DNA of 12,853 nucleotides from NCBI GenBank assembly GCA_947629855.1, contig CANRFI010000030.1, positions 1 through 12,853 of the forward strand, in the 5' to 3' direction. Under the pieces are notes generated by a model that had not been told where the DNA came from, did no database searches, and worked only from the letters and a program-made list of their open reading frames with translations. The stretch comes from an uncultured Clostridia bacterium (GTDB lineage Bacteria; Bacillota_A; Clostridia; TANB77; CAG-508). Below, piece by piece: positions 1 through 7,160 of this stretch; positions within the stretch are counted from its first letter, which is position 1, and each line of letters begins with the position of its first letter. A program made the translations under genes and the position numbers.

Positions 1-43
1 AGTGGAGAAAAATAACATATATATAACAAAAAAAGTTAAGTAT

Positions 44-68
44 TTGCAAGATTTTTAGAGTTTTGCAA
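44..68. repeat. Two TTGCAA palindromes upstream of the GLUG gene
   Basis: The self-complementary hexamer TTGCAA occurs at 44-49 and 63-68, 19 nt apart start to start, about 40-60 nt before the start codon. Either copy could be a -35 element, but I see no good -10 box at the right distance. They could be half-sites for a regulator or chance in A/T-rich DNA. Confidence 0.2.
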
Positions 69-105
69 ATGACTAATAAAATAAATAAAGGAGAAAATTA
101 AAAAT

Positions 106-1596
106 ATGAGTACTTTAAAACTAAAAGAAAAAATAAGTAAAAGAAAAGAAATAGACACCGATAGTACTAACAAAGGTATCACATTAATTGCACTAGTAAT
201 AACCATAATTGTTCTTTTAATTTTAGCAGCAGTAAGTATATCAACTCTAACAGGAGAAAATGGAATACTAGCAAAAGCAAATGAAGCAAGAGAAAAAAGT
301 GATCAATCACAAAATGAAGAAAATGATGCAATATCAAAATTTGAAGATTTAATAGATGACAGTTTAAACTCAAATCCAGCACCAAAAGTAGAAGATACTA
401 CTCCAGGTGTATTAGATGGAAATGGAACAGAAGATGAACCTTTTGAAATAAGTAGTATAGAAGATTTAGTAGCTTTTTCAAAACAGGTTAATGGGGGAAA
501 TAGCTATAGTGGTAAGTACATAAGGTTAACGGTTTCATTAGATTTTAAATCAGATAACTCATATGTAGACCCTAATAACCAAGACTTTGAAGATGTAAAC
601 CAAGATGGACAAAAAGAAGGTTTAAAACAAGAATTATTAAGTGGACAAGGATTTACACCTATAGGAAATTACAGTGCAGCACCAATCCCTTTTTCAGGAA
701 CATTTGATGGAAATAAAAATTATATAAAAAATTCATACATAAATATTGTAAAAAATGATGGAGAAAGCGATACAGGATTATTTGGGTATATAAAAACTCC
801 AGGATTAGTAAAACAAGTATATGTATTAAATTGTAATATTTATACTGAAAACCAAATAATATCTTCTGGAGGAATTTGTGGAGTTGCAGATGGAAAAATT
901 GAAAATTGTGCAGTTACTGGAAAAATTAAAGCAGTTACTCCAGGAAATGATATAAGGATGATTTGTGTAGGAGGAATAGGAGGATCAATGACAGTAGAAG
1001 GAGTAAATGCTTCAATTGACCAATGCTATAATTTAGCAGAAGTGAGTGGAGAAGAGAAAACCGACTCTACTGAAGAATTTCTTGTAACACGTTCAGTTGG
1101 AGGAATTGTAGGTGAGTGTAATTTAAAAAGTCAATTTGTTTCAAATTGTTATAATAAAGGTCATATTACTGGTAACACATTTACTAAGTATTATCACATA
1201 GGTGGAATAGTTGGTACATTTGGTGAACTATCTAATATAGAATTACCAGGGTATGAAAATAGAGGAGGCAATATTGAAAATTGCTATAATGTGGGAGTAG
1301 TAGAAGGAGTTGATAATACACCTGAAGGAAAGGATCTTAGCTTAACAGAACTTTATATTGGTTCTGCTGTTGGAGTAGTTGGGTTAAACACTACAATAAC
1401 TAATACATATAGTGTTGGTAATGAATTATGTGGACAACAAGAAACACCTAGTGATGATAAAACAATCACAATAACAAATTTTGAACTAAAAACAAATAGT
1501 GAAATGAAAAGCAAAGAAGTTCTTTCAAGCTTAGGTGCAAAATTCAAAGAAGATACAGGAATAAATGGAGGATATCCAATATTAGAATGGCAATAA
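106..1596 (+). CDS. Prepilin-like secreted/surface protein with GLUG repeats
   Basis: The N-terminus is basic (residues 1-23). It is followed by a prepilin-type G24 and a hydrophobic helix at about 25-46 (ITLIALVITIIV), as in class III/type IV-like prepilins; the usual Glu at +5 is Ala here. After a short coiled or charged linker comes an entry motif, DGNGTEDEPFEISS, near residue 100, then glycine-rich repeats of the GLUG type (GGIVG...IENCYN.G.V.G) between about 220 and 440. The protein ends in GGYPILEW, a common ending of such beta-helical surface proteins. By inference it is exported and displayed on the cell surface, perhaps as an adhesin or pseudopilin-like fibre component; substrate and partner are unknown. 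AAGGAG at 88-93 precedes the ATG by 12 nt. There is no frameshift despite many glycine codons. It appears to be monocistronic. The fold class is fairly sure, the function is not. Confidence 0.75.
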   Translation: MSTLKLKEKISKRKEIDTDSTNKGITLIALVITIIVLLILAAVSISTLTGENGILAKANEAREKSDQSQNEENDAISKFEDLIDDSLNSNPAPKVEDTTPGVLDGNGTEDEPFEISSIEDLVAFSKQVNGGNSYSGKYIRLTVSLDFKSDNSYVDPNNQDFEDVNQDGQKEGLKQELLSGQGFTPIGNYSAAPIPFSGTFDGNKNYIKNSYINIVKNDGESDTGLFGYIKTPGLVKQVYVLNCNIYTENQIISSGGICGVADGKIENCAVTGKIKAVTPGNDIRMICVGGIGGSMTVEGVNASIDQCYNLAEVSGEEKTDSTEEFLVTRSVGGIVGECNLKSQFVSNCYNKGHITGNTFTKYYHIGGIVGTFGELSNIELPGYENRGGNIENCYNVGVVEGVDNTPEGKDLSLTELYIGSAVGVVGLNTTITNTYSVGNELCGQQETPSDDKTITITNFELKTNSEMKSKEVLSSLGAKFKEDTGINGGYPILEWQ

Positions 1597-1653
1597 TTAT
1601 TAAATAGAAATAAAAATAAAACACAAAATAATTAATATTTATTAAAAAAATAG

Positions 1654-1682
1654 TTGTAAAAACCTTAAAAAATTGATATACT
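1654..1682 (+). promoter_or_regulatory. Probable sigma-A promoter of the asp23-amaP-nusB-xseAB cluster
   Basis: A TTGTAA box at 1654-1659 and a TATACT box at 1677-1682 are separated by 17 nt, close to the vegetative consensus. Transcription would begin near 1689, about 44 nt before the asp23 start codon. The -10 box lies inside the left arm of the inverted repeat at 1668-1711. Confidence 0.5.
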
Positions 1683-1711
1683 TATTAAGAAAATCAAGTA
1701 TATCAATTTTT
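1668..1711 (+). promoter_or_regulatory. 16-bp inverted repeat over the asp23 promoter (operator or weak terminator)
   Basis: The arms at 1668-1683 and 1696-1711 are perfectly complementary over 16 bp (core TTGATATACTT / AAGTATATCAA), with a 12-nt spacer. In RNA it would form an A/U-rich hairpin whose 3' arm ends in five U residues. It may therefore be a weak terminator for the upstream gene. Because the left arm contains the -10 box, it may equally be a protein-binding operator. Confidence 0.45.
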
Positions 1712-1732
1712 ATATTGAAAGGAGAGTTTATT

Positions 1733-2170
1733 ATGAGTGAAGAAAATCAAGAGAAAAAAGAAGGCGAAGTAGTAAAAATAGAAGAGGAAATAAAAACAGA
1801 AAACGAAGGAATTCAAATATCTAATGATGTAGTAGCAGTTATTGCAGGTGTAGCCGTATCAGAAGTAGCAGGTGTATCTGGAATGTCTGGAGGCTTTGCA
1901 GGAGGTATATCTGAAGTACTAAGTGGAAAGAAAAATTTAGCAAAAGGAATTAAAGTAGATATATCAGATACTACAACAAAAATAGATGTAAATATAATTG
2001 TAGAGTATGGTACTAGAATTCCAGATGTCGCATATGAAATTCAAAACAGAGTAAAAAAAGCAGTAGAAAGTATGACAGGTTTAAAAGTAGAAGAAGTTAA
2101 TGTACACGTACAAGGGGTAAACACAGACACAGCAAAAAGAGAAGAACAAGAAGAAACAGAAAATGAATAA
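1733..2170 (+). CDS. Asp23/Gls24 family envelope stress protein
   Basis: The protein has 145 aa with an acidic N-terminal tail (about 1-25), then the Asp23 domain. Visible landmarks are GIQISNDVVAVIAGVAVSEV, a glycine-rich SGGFAGG segment, GIKVDIS, IDVNIIVEYG, and a C-terminal helix-strand unit VKKAVESMTGLKVEEVNVHV. Asp23-family proteins are cytoplasmic proteins recruited to the membrane by AmaP and linked to envelope or alkaline stress. The start at 1733 is preferred over an in-frame upstream ATG at 1673 because GAAAGGAGAG at 1717-1726 sits just before it and the upstream ATG lies inside the inverted repeat. It slightly precedes and is probably co-transcribed with the amaP-like gene. No CGG codon or frameshift is present. 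Confidence 0.85.
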   Translation: MSEENQEKKEGEVVKIEEEIKTENEGIQISNDVVAVIAGVAVSEVAGVSGMSGGFAGGISEVLSGKKNLAKGIKVDISDTTTKIDVNIIVEYGTRIPDVAYEIQNRVKKAVESMTGLKVEEVNVHVQGVNTDTAKREEQEETENE

Positions 2171-2195
2171 AAAAATAAAAATAGGAGGAAATGAA

Positions 2196-2753
2196 ATGAA
2201 AGTTTTAGAAAAAATTGCACTAATTGTTTATTCAAATATTGTATTAATATTATCTATCATCCTTTGCTTATTAATATTTGGATGGTTAGATATGAATTTA
2301 GTAGGAAATATTGTAACAAAAGTTATATTAGGAGAAACATCAAGTAAAATAGTACTTGGAATATGCGTTGTATTTATTTTGTTATCAATCAAATGTATCT
2401 TTTTTGATAGTGAATCAAAAGATCAAATAAAAGAAAGACAAGGGGTATTATTAGAAAATGAAAGTGGAAAACTTATGATTTCAAAAGAAACAATTGAAAA
2501 TTTAGTAAATTCAGTAGCATTAAATTTTCAAAGTGCAGAAGATGTTACAACTAGAATAGAACTTGATAAAGATAATAATGTAAAAGTTTTTATTAATTTA
2601 ATTGTTAATGAGGAAGCAGTTATTAAAGATTTGTCTGCAAATTTACAATCTAGAATAAAAGAAAAGGTAAAAGCTGCAACAGATTTAGAAGTAAAAGAAG
2701 TAAATATTACTATTAAAAAAGTTGCCCCAAAGAAACAACAAGAAGAAAATTAA
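2196..2753 (+). CDS. amaP: AmaP-like alkaline shock membrane anchor protein
   Basis: This 185-aa protein has two hydrophobic helices near the N-terminus (about residues 5-29 and 48-70, joined by a short polar segment). A C-terminal Asp23-like domain follows at about 95-180, ending in VKAATDLEVKEVNITIKKV, which resembles the end of the preceding Asp23 protein. This layout is that of AmaP, which anchors Asp23 to the membrane. The ATG at 2196 is chosen because AGGAGG at 2183-2188 is 7 nt upstream; the longer in-frame reading from 2163 would overlap the asp23 stop and lacks its own ribosome binding site. Position between asp23 and DUF2273 supports the call. Confidence 0.8.
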   Translation: MKVLEKIALIVYSNIVLILSIILCLLIFGWLDMNLVGNIVTKVILGETSSKIVLGICVVFILLSIKCIFFDSESKDQIKERQGVLLENESGKLMISKETIENLVNSVALNFQSAEDVTTRIELDKDNNVKVFINLIVNEEAVIKDLSANLQSRIKEKVKAATDLEVKEVNITIKKVAPKKQQEEN

Positions 2754-2779
2754 TAAAAAAGAAAGGAATGTGATTATAA

Positions 2780-2980
2780 ATGAATTTTAAAGAAATTTGG
2801 AATCATTATAAGGGGGCAATTATTGGAATTTTAATTGCAATTTTAATTTTAATAACAAGATTACATGATTTAATATTAGCAGTTGTAATTATAGTATTAG
2901 GAGCTTTTATAGGAAATTATGTACAACAAAATAAAGAAGATGTAAAAACTAAATTAAAATCATTTATTGATAAAATGTAA
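2780..2980 (+). CDS. DUF2273 family small membrane protein
   Basis: This 66-aa peptide begins with an amphipathic segment (NFKEIWNHYKG), followed by two closely spaced hydrophobic stretches at about 13-26 and 29-48 with a short LHD turn, and a charged C-terminal tail. Size, the YKG entry into the first helix and location directly after asp23/amaP match the DUF2273 family, whose members accompany Asp23 and AmaP in many Firmicutes. It probably belongs to the same membrane complex. AAAGGA at 2762-2767 lies about 12 nt before the start. The biochemical role is unknown. Confidence 0.75.
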   Translation: MNFKEIWNHYKGAIIGILIAILILITRLHDLILAVVIIVLGAFIGNYVQQNKEDVKTKLKSFIDKM

Positions 2981-2992
2981 AAGGGGAATAAA

Positions 2993-3397
2993 ATGAATAG
3001 AACAGCAATAAGAGAGCAAACTTTTAAGTTGATTTATAGCATAGAAATACAAAAAAATGAAGATTTAAATGAAGCAATTGAATTATATATAGAAGCCAAT
3101 AATATAACTGATGAAAATACAATATTGTATATGAAAGATGCTGTTTTTGGAATTGAAAAAAATAAAAAAGAAATTATTTCTCAGATAGAGCGAAATTTAA
3201 AATCAGACTGGAAAATAGAAAGAATATCTAAAATTGATTTAGCTATTTTGAAATTAGCCATTTATGAAATAAAATATAAAGATATACCATTTAAAGTAGT
3301 TATTAATGAAGCAGTTGAACTGGCTAAAAAATATGGCGAAGAAACTTCACAAAAATTTGTAAATGGAATTTTAGCAGTAATCGTAAAAGAGGGATAA
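2993..3397 (+). CDS. nusB: Transcription antitermination factor NusB
   Basis: At 134 aa this is the usual NusB size and all-helical. The N-terminal signature [12 protein letters not shown] (residues 7-18) and the C-terminal block [20 protein letters not shown] followed by LAKKYGEE and FVNGILA are classic. NusB with NusE (S10) binds boxA in rRNA leaders and prevents premature termination. A GGGG-containing ribosome binding site precedes the ATG, 12 nt after the DUF2273 stop. Its stop codon is two bases from the xseA start, indicating translational coupling. The asp23-nusB-xseA order is common in clostridia. Confidence 0.92.
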   Translation: MNRTAIREQTFKLIYSIEIQKNEDLNEAIELYIEANNITDENTILYMKDAVFGIEKNKKEIISQIERNLKSDWKIERISKIDLAILKLAIYEIKYKDIPFKVVINEAVELAKKYGEETSQKFVNGILAVIVKEG

Positions 3398-3399
3398 GT

Positions 3400-4595
3400 A
3401 TGAAATATTCAAATTTAGCAATAACAGTATCTAGTTTAAATGAATATATCAAAAACAAAATAGCAGATGATGAATATTTAAATAATGTACTTGTAAAGGG
3501 TGAAATTTCTAATTTTAAACATCATTATACAGGTCATATGTATTTTACTTTAAAAGATGAAAACTCTTTAATAAAATGTATTATGTTTAAATCATATGCA
3601 CAAAAACTAAACTTCATACCAAAAGATGGAATGAAGGTATTCATTTTTGGCTCAGTATCTGTATTTGAAAGAGATGGAGTTTATCAAATTTATGGAAAAG
3701 CTATGGAACAAGATGGCATTGGAGATTTATATACAAAATTTCAAGAGCTAAAACAAAAATTAGAAAAGCAAGGTTTATTTAATGAAGAACACAAAATGAA
3801 AATTCCTCTTATGCCAAAAGTAGTAGGAGTGCTAACATCTCAAACTGGTTCTGTTATTAGAGATATAATAAATGTTTCAACAAGAAGAAATCCAAATGTT
3901 GTAATCAAATTATTGCCTGTTCCAGTTCAAGGTGAAGGAGCAGCAGAGAAAATAGCAAGTGGAATTGAATTAATGAACAAAAACAAATTAGCAGATGTAT
4001 TGATACTAGCAAGAGGAGGTGGCTCATTAGAAGATTTATGGCCATTTAATGAAGAAATAGTAGCAAATAGTATTTATAATTCCGAAATCCCTATTATATC
4101 AGCTGTTCGGACATGAGACTGATTTTACAATATCAGATTTCGTAGCAGATTTAAGAGCACCAACTCCATCAGCTGCTGCAGAACTTGCAGTACCAGACAT
4201 TTATGAACTAAAACAAAAAATAATAACTAACCAAAACAGATTAAGAATGTCATTAATAAAAAAATTAGAAATTATGCGGATTAAGATATGAAAAATTAAT
4301 GTCTAGTTTTGTGTTTAAAGAGCCTACTAGAAAAATACAAGACAATTATATATTAATTGATCAAAAAATTAAGCAGTTACAGAATTTAATAAAAACAACA
4401 TATGAGCAAGAAAAAACTAAATATAGCGAATTAATTGCTAAAATAGATGCTTATAGCCCATTAAAGACAATTGCAAGAGGTTATACTATTACCAGAAAAG
4501 ATGGAAAAATAGTAAAAAGCAAGGAAGAATTAAAAACAGGTGATAAGATAGAAATCAGACTTATAGATGGTGAAAAATTTGCAATCGTAGAATAA
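3400..4595 (+). CDS. xseA: Exonuclease VII large subunit, two +1 frameshifts at in-frame CGG
   Basis: The large subunit of exonuclease VII degrades single-stranded DNA to oligonucleotides. The N-terminal OB-fold (residues about 5-105: [18 protein letters not shown]) is followed by the catalytic core ([39 protein letters not shown]) and a coiled-coil C-terminal half. Read conventionally the protein stops at 4116, after ISAVRT. Skipping C4108 gives AVGHETDFT, the conserved core motif, and continues through [10 protein letters not shown] second skip at C4277 gives [11 protein letters not shown] and reads on to 4595, ending with [24 protein letters not shown], the typical XseA tail. The corrected length of 397 aa is normal for the family. 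Without shifting, the product loses the HETD motif and everything after it. The gene is coupled to nusB and followed by xseB after 20 nt. Confidence 0.92.
4108..4111 (+). other. +1 frameshift site 1 (GTT CGGA, xseA)
   Basis: In-frame CGG is codon 237 of xseA. Skipping C4108 reads GGA and yields AVGHETDF; the unshifted frame stops one codon after CGG. Confidence 0.9.
4277..4280 (+). other. +1 frameshift site 2 (ATG CGGA, xseA)
   Basis: In the frame set by site 1, CGG is codon 293. Skipping C4277 gives IMGLRYEKL; the unshifted frame stops within four codons. Confidence 0.87.
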
Positions 4596-4615
4596 AATAA
4601 AGGAGAGCCCAAATA

Positions 4616-4837
4616 ATGAAAAAAAGTTTTGAAGAGCAATTAGAAGAATTAGAACAAATTGTACAAGAATTGGAAAAAGGAGATTTAAGTTTAGAGGATT
4701 CTGTAAATAAATTTGAAGAAGGAATTAAAATCTCAAAAGAATGTAATAAAACTTTAGAAGAAGCAGAAAAAAAGATAAATATTTTAATTGAAACAGAAAA
4801 TGGAATAAAAGAAGAAAGTTTTGAATCTGAAGAGTAA
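4616..4837 (+). CDS. xseB: Exonuclease VII small subunit
   Basis: The 73-aa acidic helical protein begins with SFEEQLEELEQIVQELEKGD and continues with LSLEDSVNKFEEGIKISK, the standard XseB two-helix signature. It ends in a charged tail. The small subunit assembles in several copies along the coiled coil of XseA to form active exonuclease VII in the cytoplasm. AAGGAG near 4600 precedes the ATG, and the gene lies 20 nt after the xseA stop. An intact xseB directly behind argues that xseA, despite its two apparent frameshifts, is functional. Confidence 0.93.
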   Translation: MKKSFEEQLEELEQIVQELEKGDLSLEDSVNKFEEGIKISKECNKTLEEAEKKINILIETENGIKEESFESEE

Positions 4838-4866
4838 AACAAGTAAAAGGGGAGAAAACAAAGAAA

Positions 4867-5310
4867 ATGAGTAATGATTTTATGGCATTTGTACAAAGTA
4901 AATACATTTATGTGCCATTTTTCTTATGGTTTGGAATACAATTGTTTAAATTAATATATGATTTATGTACAACCAAGAAATTTAATTTTAAAAGAATTAT
5001 GGGAGCTGGTGGTATGCCAAGTTCTCATTCAGCTGTAGTTGTTGGACTTGCAACATTAATTGGAAAATATGAAGGAGTAAATTCACCTATATTTGCTGTT
5101 TCATTTATATTAGCAGCCGTAGTAATGTATGATGCTTGTGGAATAAGAAGAGCTGCAGGAAAACAAGCAGCATTATTAAATAAATTAATTGAAACTCCAG
5201 GATTGACCAGTGTTCAAGTGTCAGAAAAATTAGTTGAAGTATTAGGACATACACCAGTACAAGTATTTGTAGGAGCACTTATTGGAATAGTTGTTGGATT
5301 AATTATGTAG
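4867..5310 (+). CDS. DUF212 / divergent PAP2 family membrane protein (YuiD-like)
   Basis: This 147-aa protein has several hydrophobic segments. It carries the family hallmarks: GAGGMPSSHSA near residues 46-56 (the PAP2-like PSSHS phosphatase motif), a central helix ending in VMYDACGIRRAAGKQA near 82-97, and GHTPVQVFVGALIGIVVG at the C-terminus. This matches the small DUF212 family related to acid phosphatase/vanadium haloperoxidase (PAP2) enzymes. Substrate is unknown; a membrane phospholipid or polyprenyl phosphate is a guess. AAAAGGGGAG at 4845-4854 lies about 12 nt before the ATG. It is probably the last gene of the upstream cluster. A TATAAT at 5312-5317 just after its stop could help drive fhs, but it lacks a well-spaced -35 box. 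Confidence 0.85.
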   Translation: MSNDFMAFVQSKYIYVPFFLWFGIQLFKLIYDLCTTKKFNFKRIMGAGGMPSSHSAVVVGLATLIGKYEGVNSPIFAVSFILAAVVMYDACGIRRAAGKQAALLNKLIETPGLTSVQVSEKLVEVLGHTPVQVFVGALIGIVVGLIM

Positions 5311-5383
5311 ATATAATACAAATAAAACTACAAAAAATAACAATGAAGAACTAAGTAAATAAATTAAAAAGGAGGAATTAAAT

Positions 5384-7046
5384 ATGACAGATATTGAAAT
5401 AGCAAGAAGTACAAAACTTGATAAGATTGTAGACATAGCAAAGAAAGTAGGAATTGATGAGGAGGATGTAGAGCAATACGGAAAATATAAGGCAAAAATT
5501 TCAAATGAAGTTTATGAAAGACTAAAAGACAAAAAAGACGGAAAATTAATTTTAGTAACAGCAATTAGTCCAACGCCATTAGGAGAAGGAAAAACCACAA
5601 TTTCAATTGCGGTTGCAGATGGATTAAGAAAAATCGGAAAAAATTCTATACTTGCATTAAGAGAACCTTCTTTAGGACCTGTATTTGGAATTAAAGGTGG
5701 AGCAGCAGGTGGAGGAAGAGTACAAGTAGCTCCAATGGAAGATATTAACTTGCATTTTACTGGAGATATTCACGCAATGACTGCAGCAAATAACTTGCTT
5801 GCTAGTTTAATTGATAATCATATCTATTTTGGAAATGAATTAGGCTTTGAAAAGATAGTATGGAAAAGATGCCTAGATTTAAATGATAGACAATTAAGAG
5901 AAGTAGAAACAGGATTATCTGGAGAAAAAAATATTGTTCCAAGAAATGACAAATTTGATATAACAGTTGCTTCTGAAATTATGGCAATAGTATGCTTATC
6001 AAAAGATATTGAAGATTTAAAAGAAAGATTAGGAAACATATTAATTGGTTATAACAAAAATCAAGAACCTATTTATGCAAAACAATTAAATGCTCGGAGG
6101 TGCTATGGCAGTTTTACTAAAGGATGCACTTAAACCAAATTTAGTACAAACATTAGAGCATACACCAGCAATTATTCATGGAGGACCATTTGCAAATATT
6201 GCTCATGGATGTAATAGTATAATTGCTACAAAATTAGCATTAAAATTAGGAGACTATGTAGTAACAGAAGCAGGATTTGGTGCAGATTTAGGAGCAGAAA
6301 AATTTCTAGACATTAAATGTAGAAAAGCAGGTATTAAGCCAGATGCAGTAGTTTTAGTTGCAACAATTAAAGCTATTAAATATCACGGAGGAATTGAAAA
6401 AGAAAAAATACAAGAAGAAAGTATAGAAGGAATAGAAAGAGGAATTGACAATTTATATCGTCATATAGATAATTTAAAAAATAAATTTGGATTAAATGTA
6501 ATTGTTGCTTTAAACAGATATTTACAAGATACAGATAAAGAAATTGAATTTTTAAGAACAAAATTAGAAGAAAAAGGTGTTGAATTAAGCTTAGTAGAAG
6601 GATGGGCAAAAGGAGGAGAAGGAGCAACAGATATTGCTGAAAAATTAGTATCCTTAGCAGAAAAAGAGGAAAACTTTAATTACATTTATGATTTAGAAGA
6701 TTCTATTCAAACAAAAATAGAAAAAGTAGCAACTAAAATTTATGGGGCAAAAGGAGTAGAATTTTCAGAAGAAGCAAAAGAGCAAATGGAAAAAATAGAA
6801 AAATTAGGATTTAGTAACTTCCCAGTATGTATTGCAAAAACACAATATTCTTTTTCTGATGATCCAAAAAATTTAGAGTGTAAAGATGATTATAATATTA
6901 AAATTCGTTCTTTAGATTTAAAAACAGGAGCAGGATTTGTAGTAGCATTAGCAGGAAAAATAATGACAATGCCAGGACTTCCAAAAGTACCTGCAGCAGA
7001 AAGTATAGATTTAGACGAAAATGGAAATATTATAGGAATATTTTAA
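5384..7046 (+). CDS. fhs: Formate-tetrahydrofolate ligase, one +1 frameshift at in-frame CGG
   Basis: The enzyme joins formate to tetrahydrofolate using ATP, giving 10-formyl-THF for purine synthesis, one-carbon metabolism or the Wood-Ljungdahl methyl branch. The sequence shows the P-loop TPLGEGKTT (about residues 62-70), [19 protein letters not shown] (about 92-110), [11 protein letters not shown], then after the shift [43 protein letters not shown] and the ending [11 protein letters not shown]. The conventional frame ends shortly after 6097. Skipping C6095 gives [11 protein letters not shown] and a 553-aa protein, essentially family length. The glycine added by the shift sits at what I recall as a variable position in the N-A-x-G-A-M-A stretch. 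AAGGAGG around 5369-5375 precedes the ATG. A strong terminator follows. Confidence 0.94.
6095..6098 (+). other. +1 frameshift site 3 (GCT CGGA, fhs)
   Basis: In-frame CGG is codon 238 of fhs. Skipping C6095 gives [12 protein letters not shown]; the unshifted frame runs 12 more codons to a TAA. An internal ATG at 6090 happens to open the downstream frame but has no role as a family start. Confidence 0.9.
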
Positions 7047-7049
7047 AAT

Positions 7050-7094
7050 AAAAAACAAGTATGAAATTATAAAATGTTTCATACTTGTTTTTTT
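7050..7094 (+). terminator. Rho-independent terminator of fhs
   Basis: A perfect stem of about 17 bp (core ACAAGTATGAAA / TTTCATACTTGT), with arms at 7050-7066 and 7077-7093 and a 10-nt loop, ends in a run of seven or more T. It begins four bases after the fhs stop codon. Confidence 0.9.
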
Positions 7095-7100
7095 CATCTA

Positions 7101-7129
7101 TTGTTTTAAACTCTAAATTATAGTATAAT
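7101..7129 (+). promoter_or_regulatory. Sigma-A promoter of uvrA
   Basis: TTGTTT at 7101-7106 and a consensus TATAAT at 7124-7129 are separated by exactly 17 nt. The predicted start is near 7136, followed by AGGGGGAA at 7148-7155 and the uvrA ATG at 7161. It lies immediately after the fhs terminator. Confidence 0.75.
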
Positions 7130-7160
7130 AAAAGATGAAGTTAATACAGGGGGAATTTTA

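Noticed and set aside
5291..5317. Promoter for fhs (TTGTTG and TATAAT)
   Set aside because: The spacer is only 15 nt and the -35 box is poor; noted in the DUF212 entry but not called as a feature.
6090..7046. Independent gene starting at the ATG at 6090
   Set aside because: It is the second part of fhs; the ATG arises from AAT-GCT across the shift site and there is no ribosome binding site placed for it.
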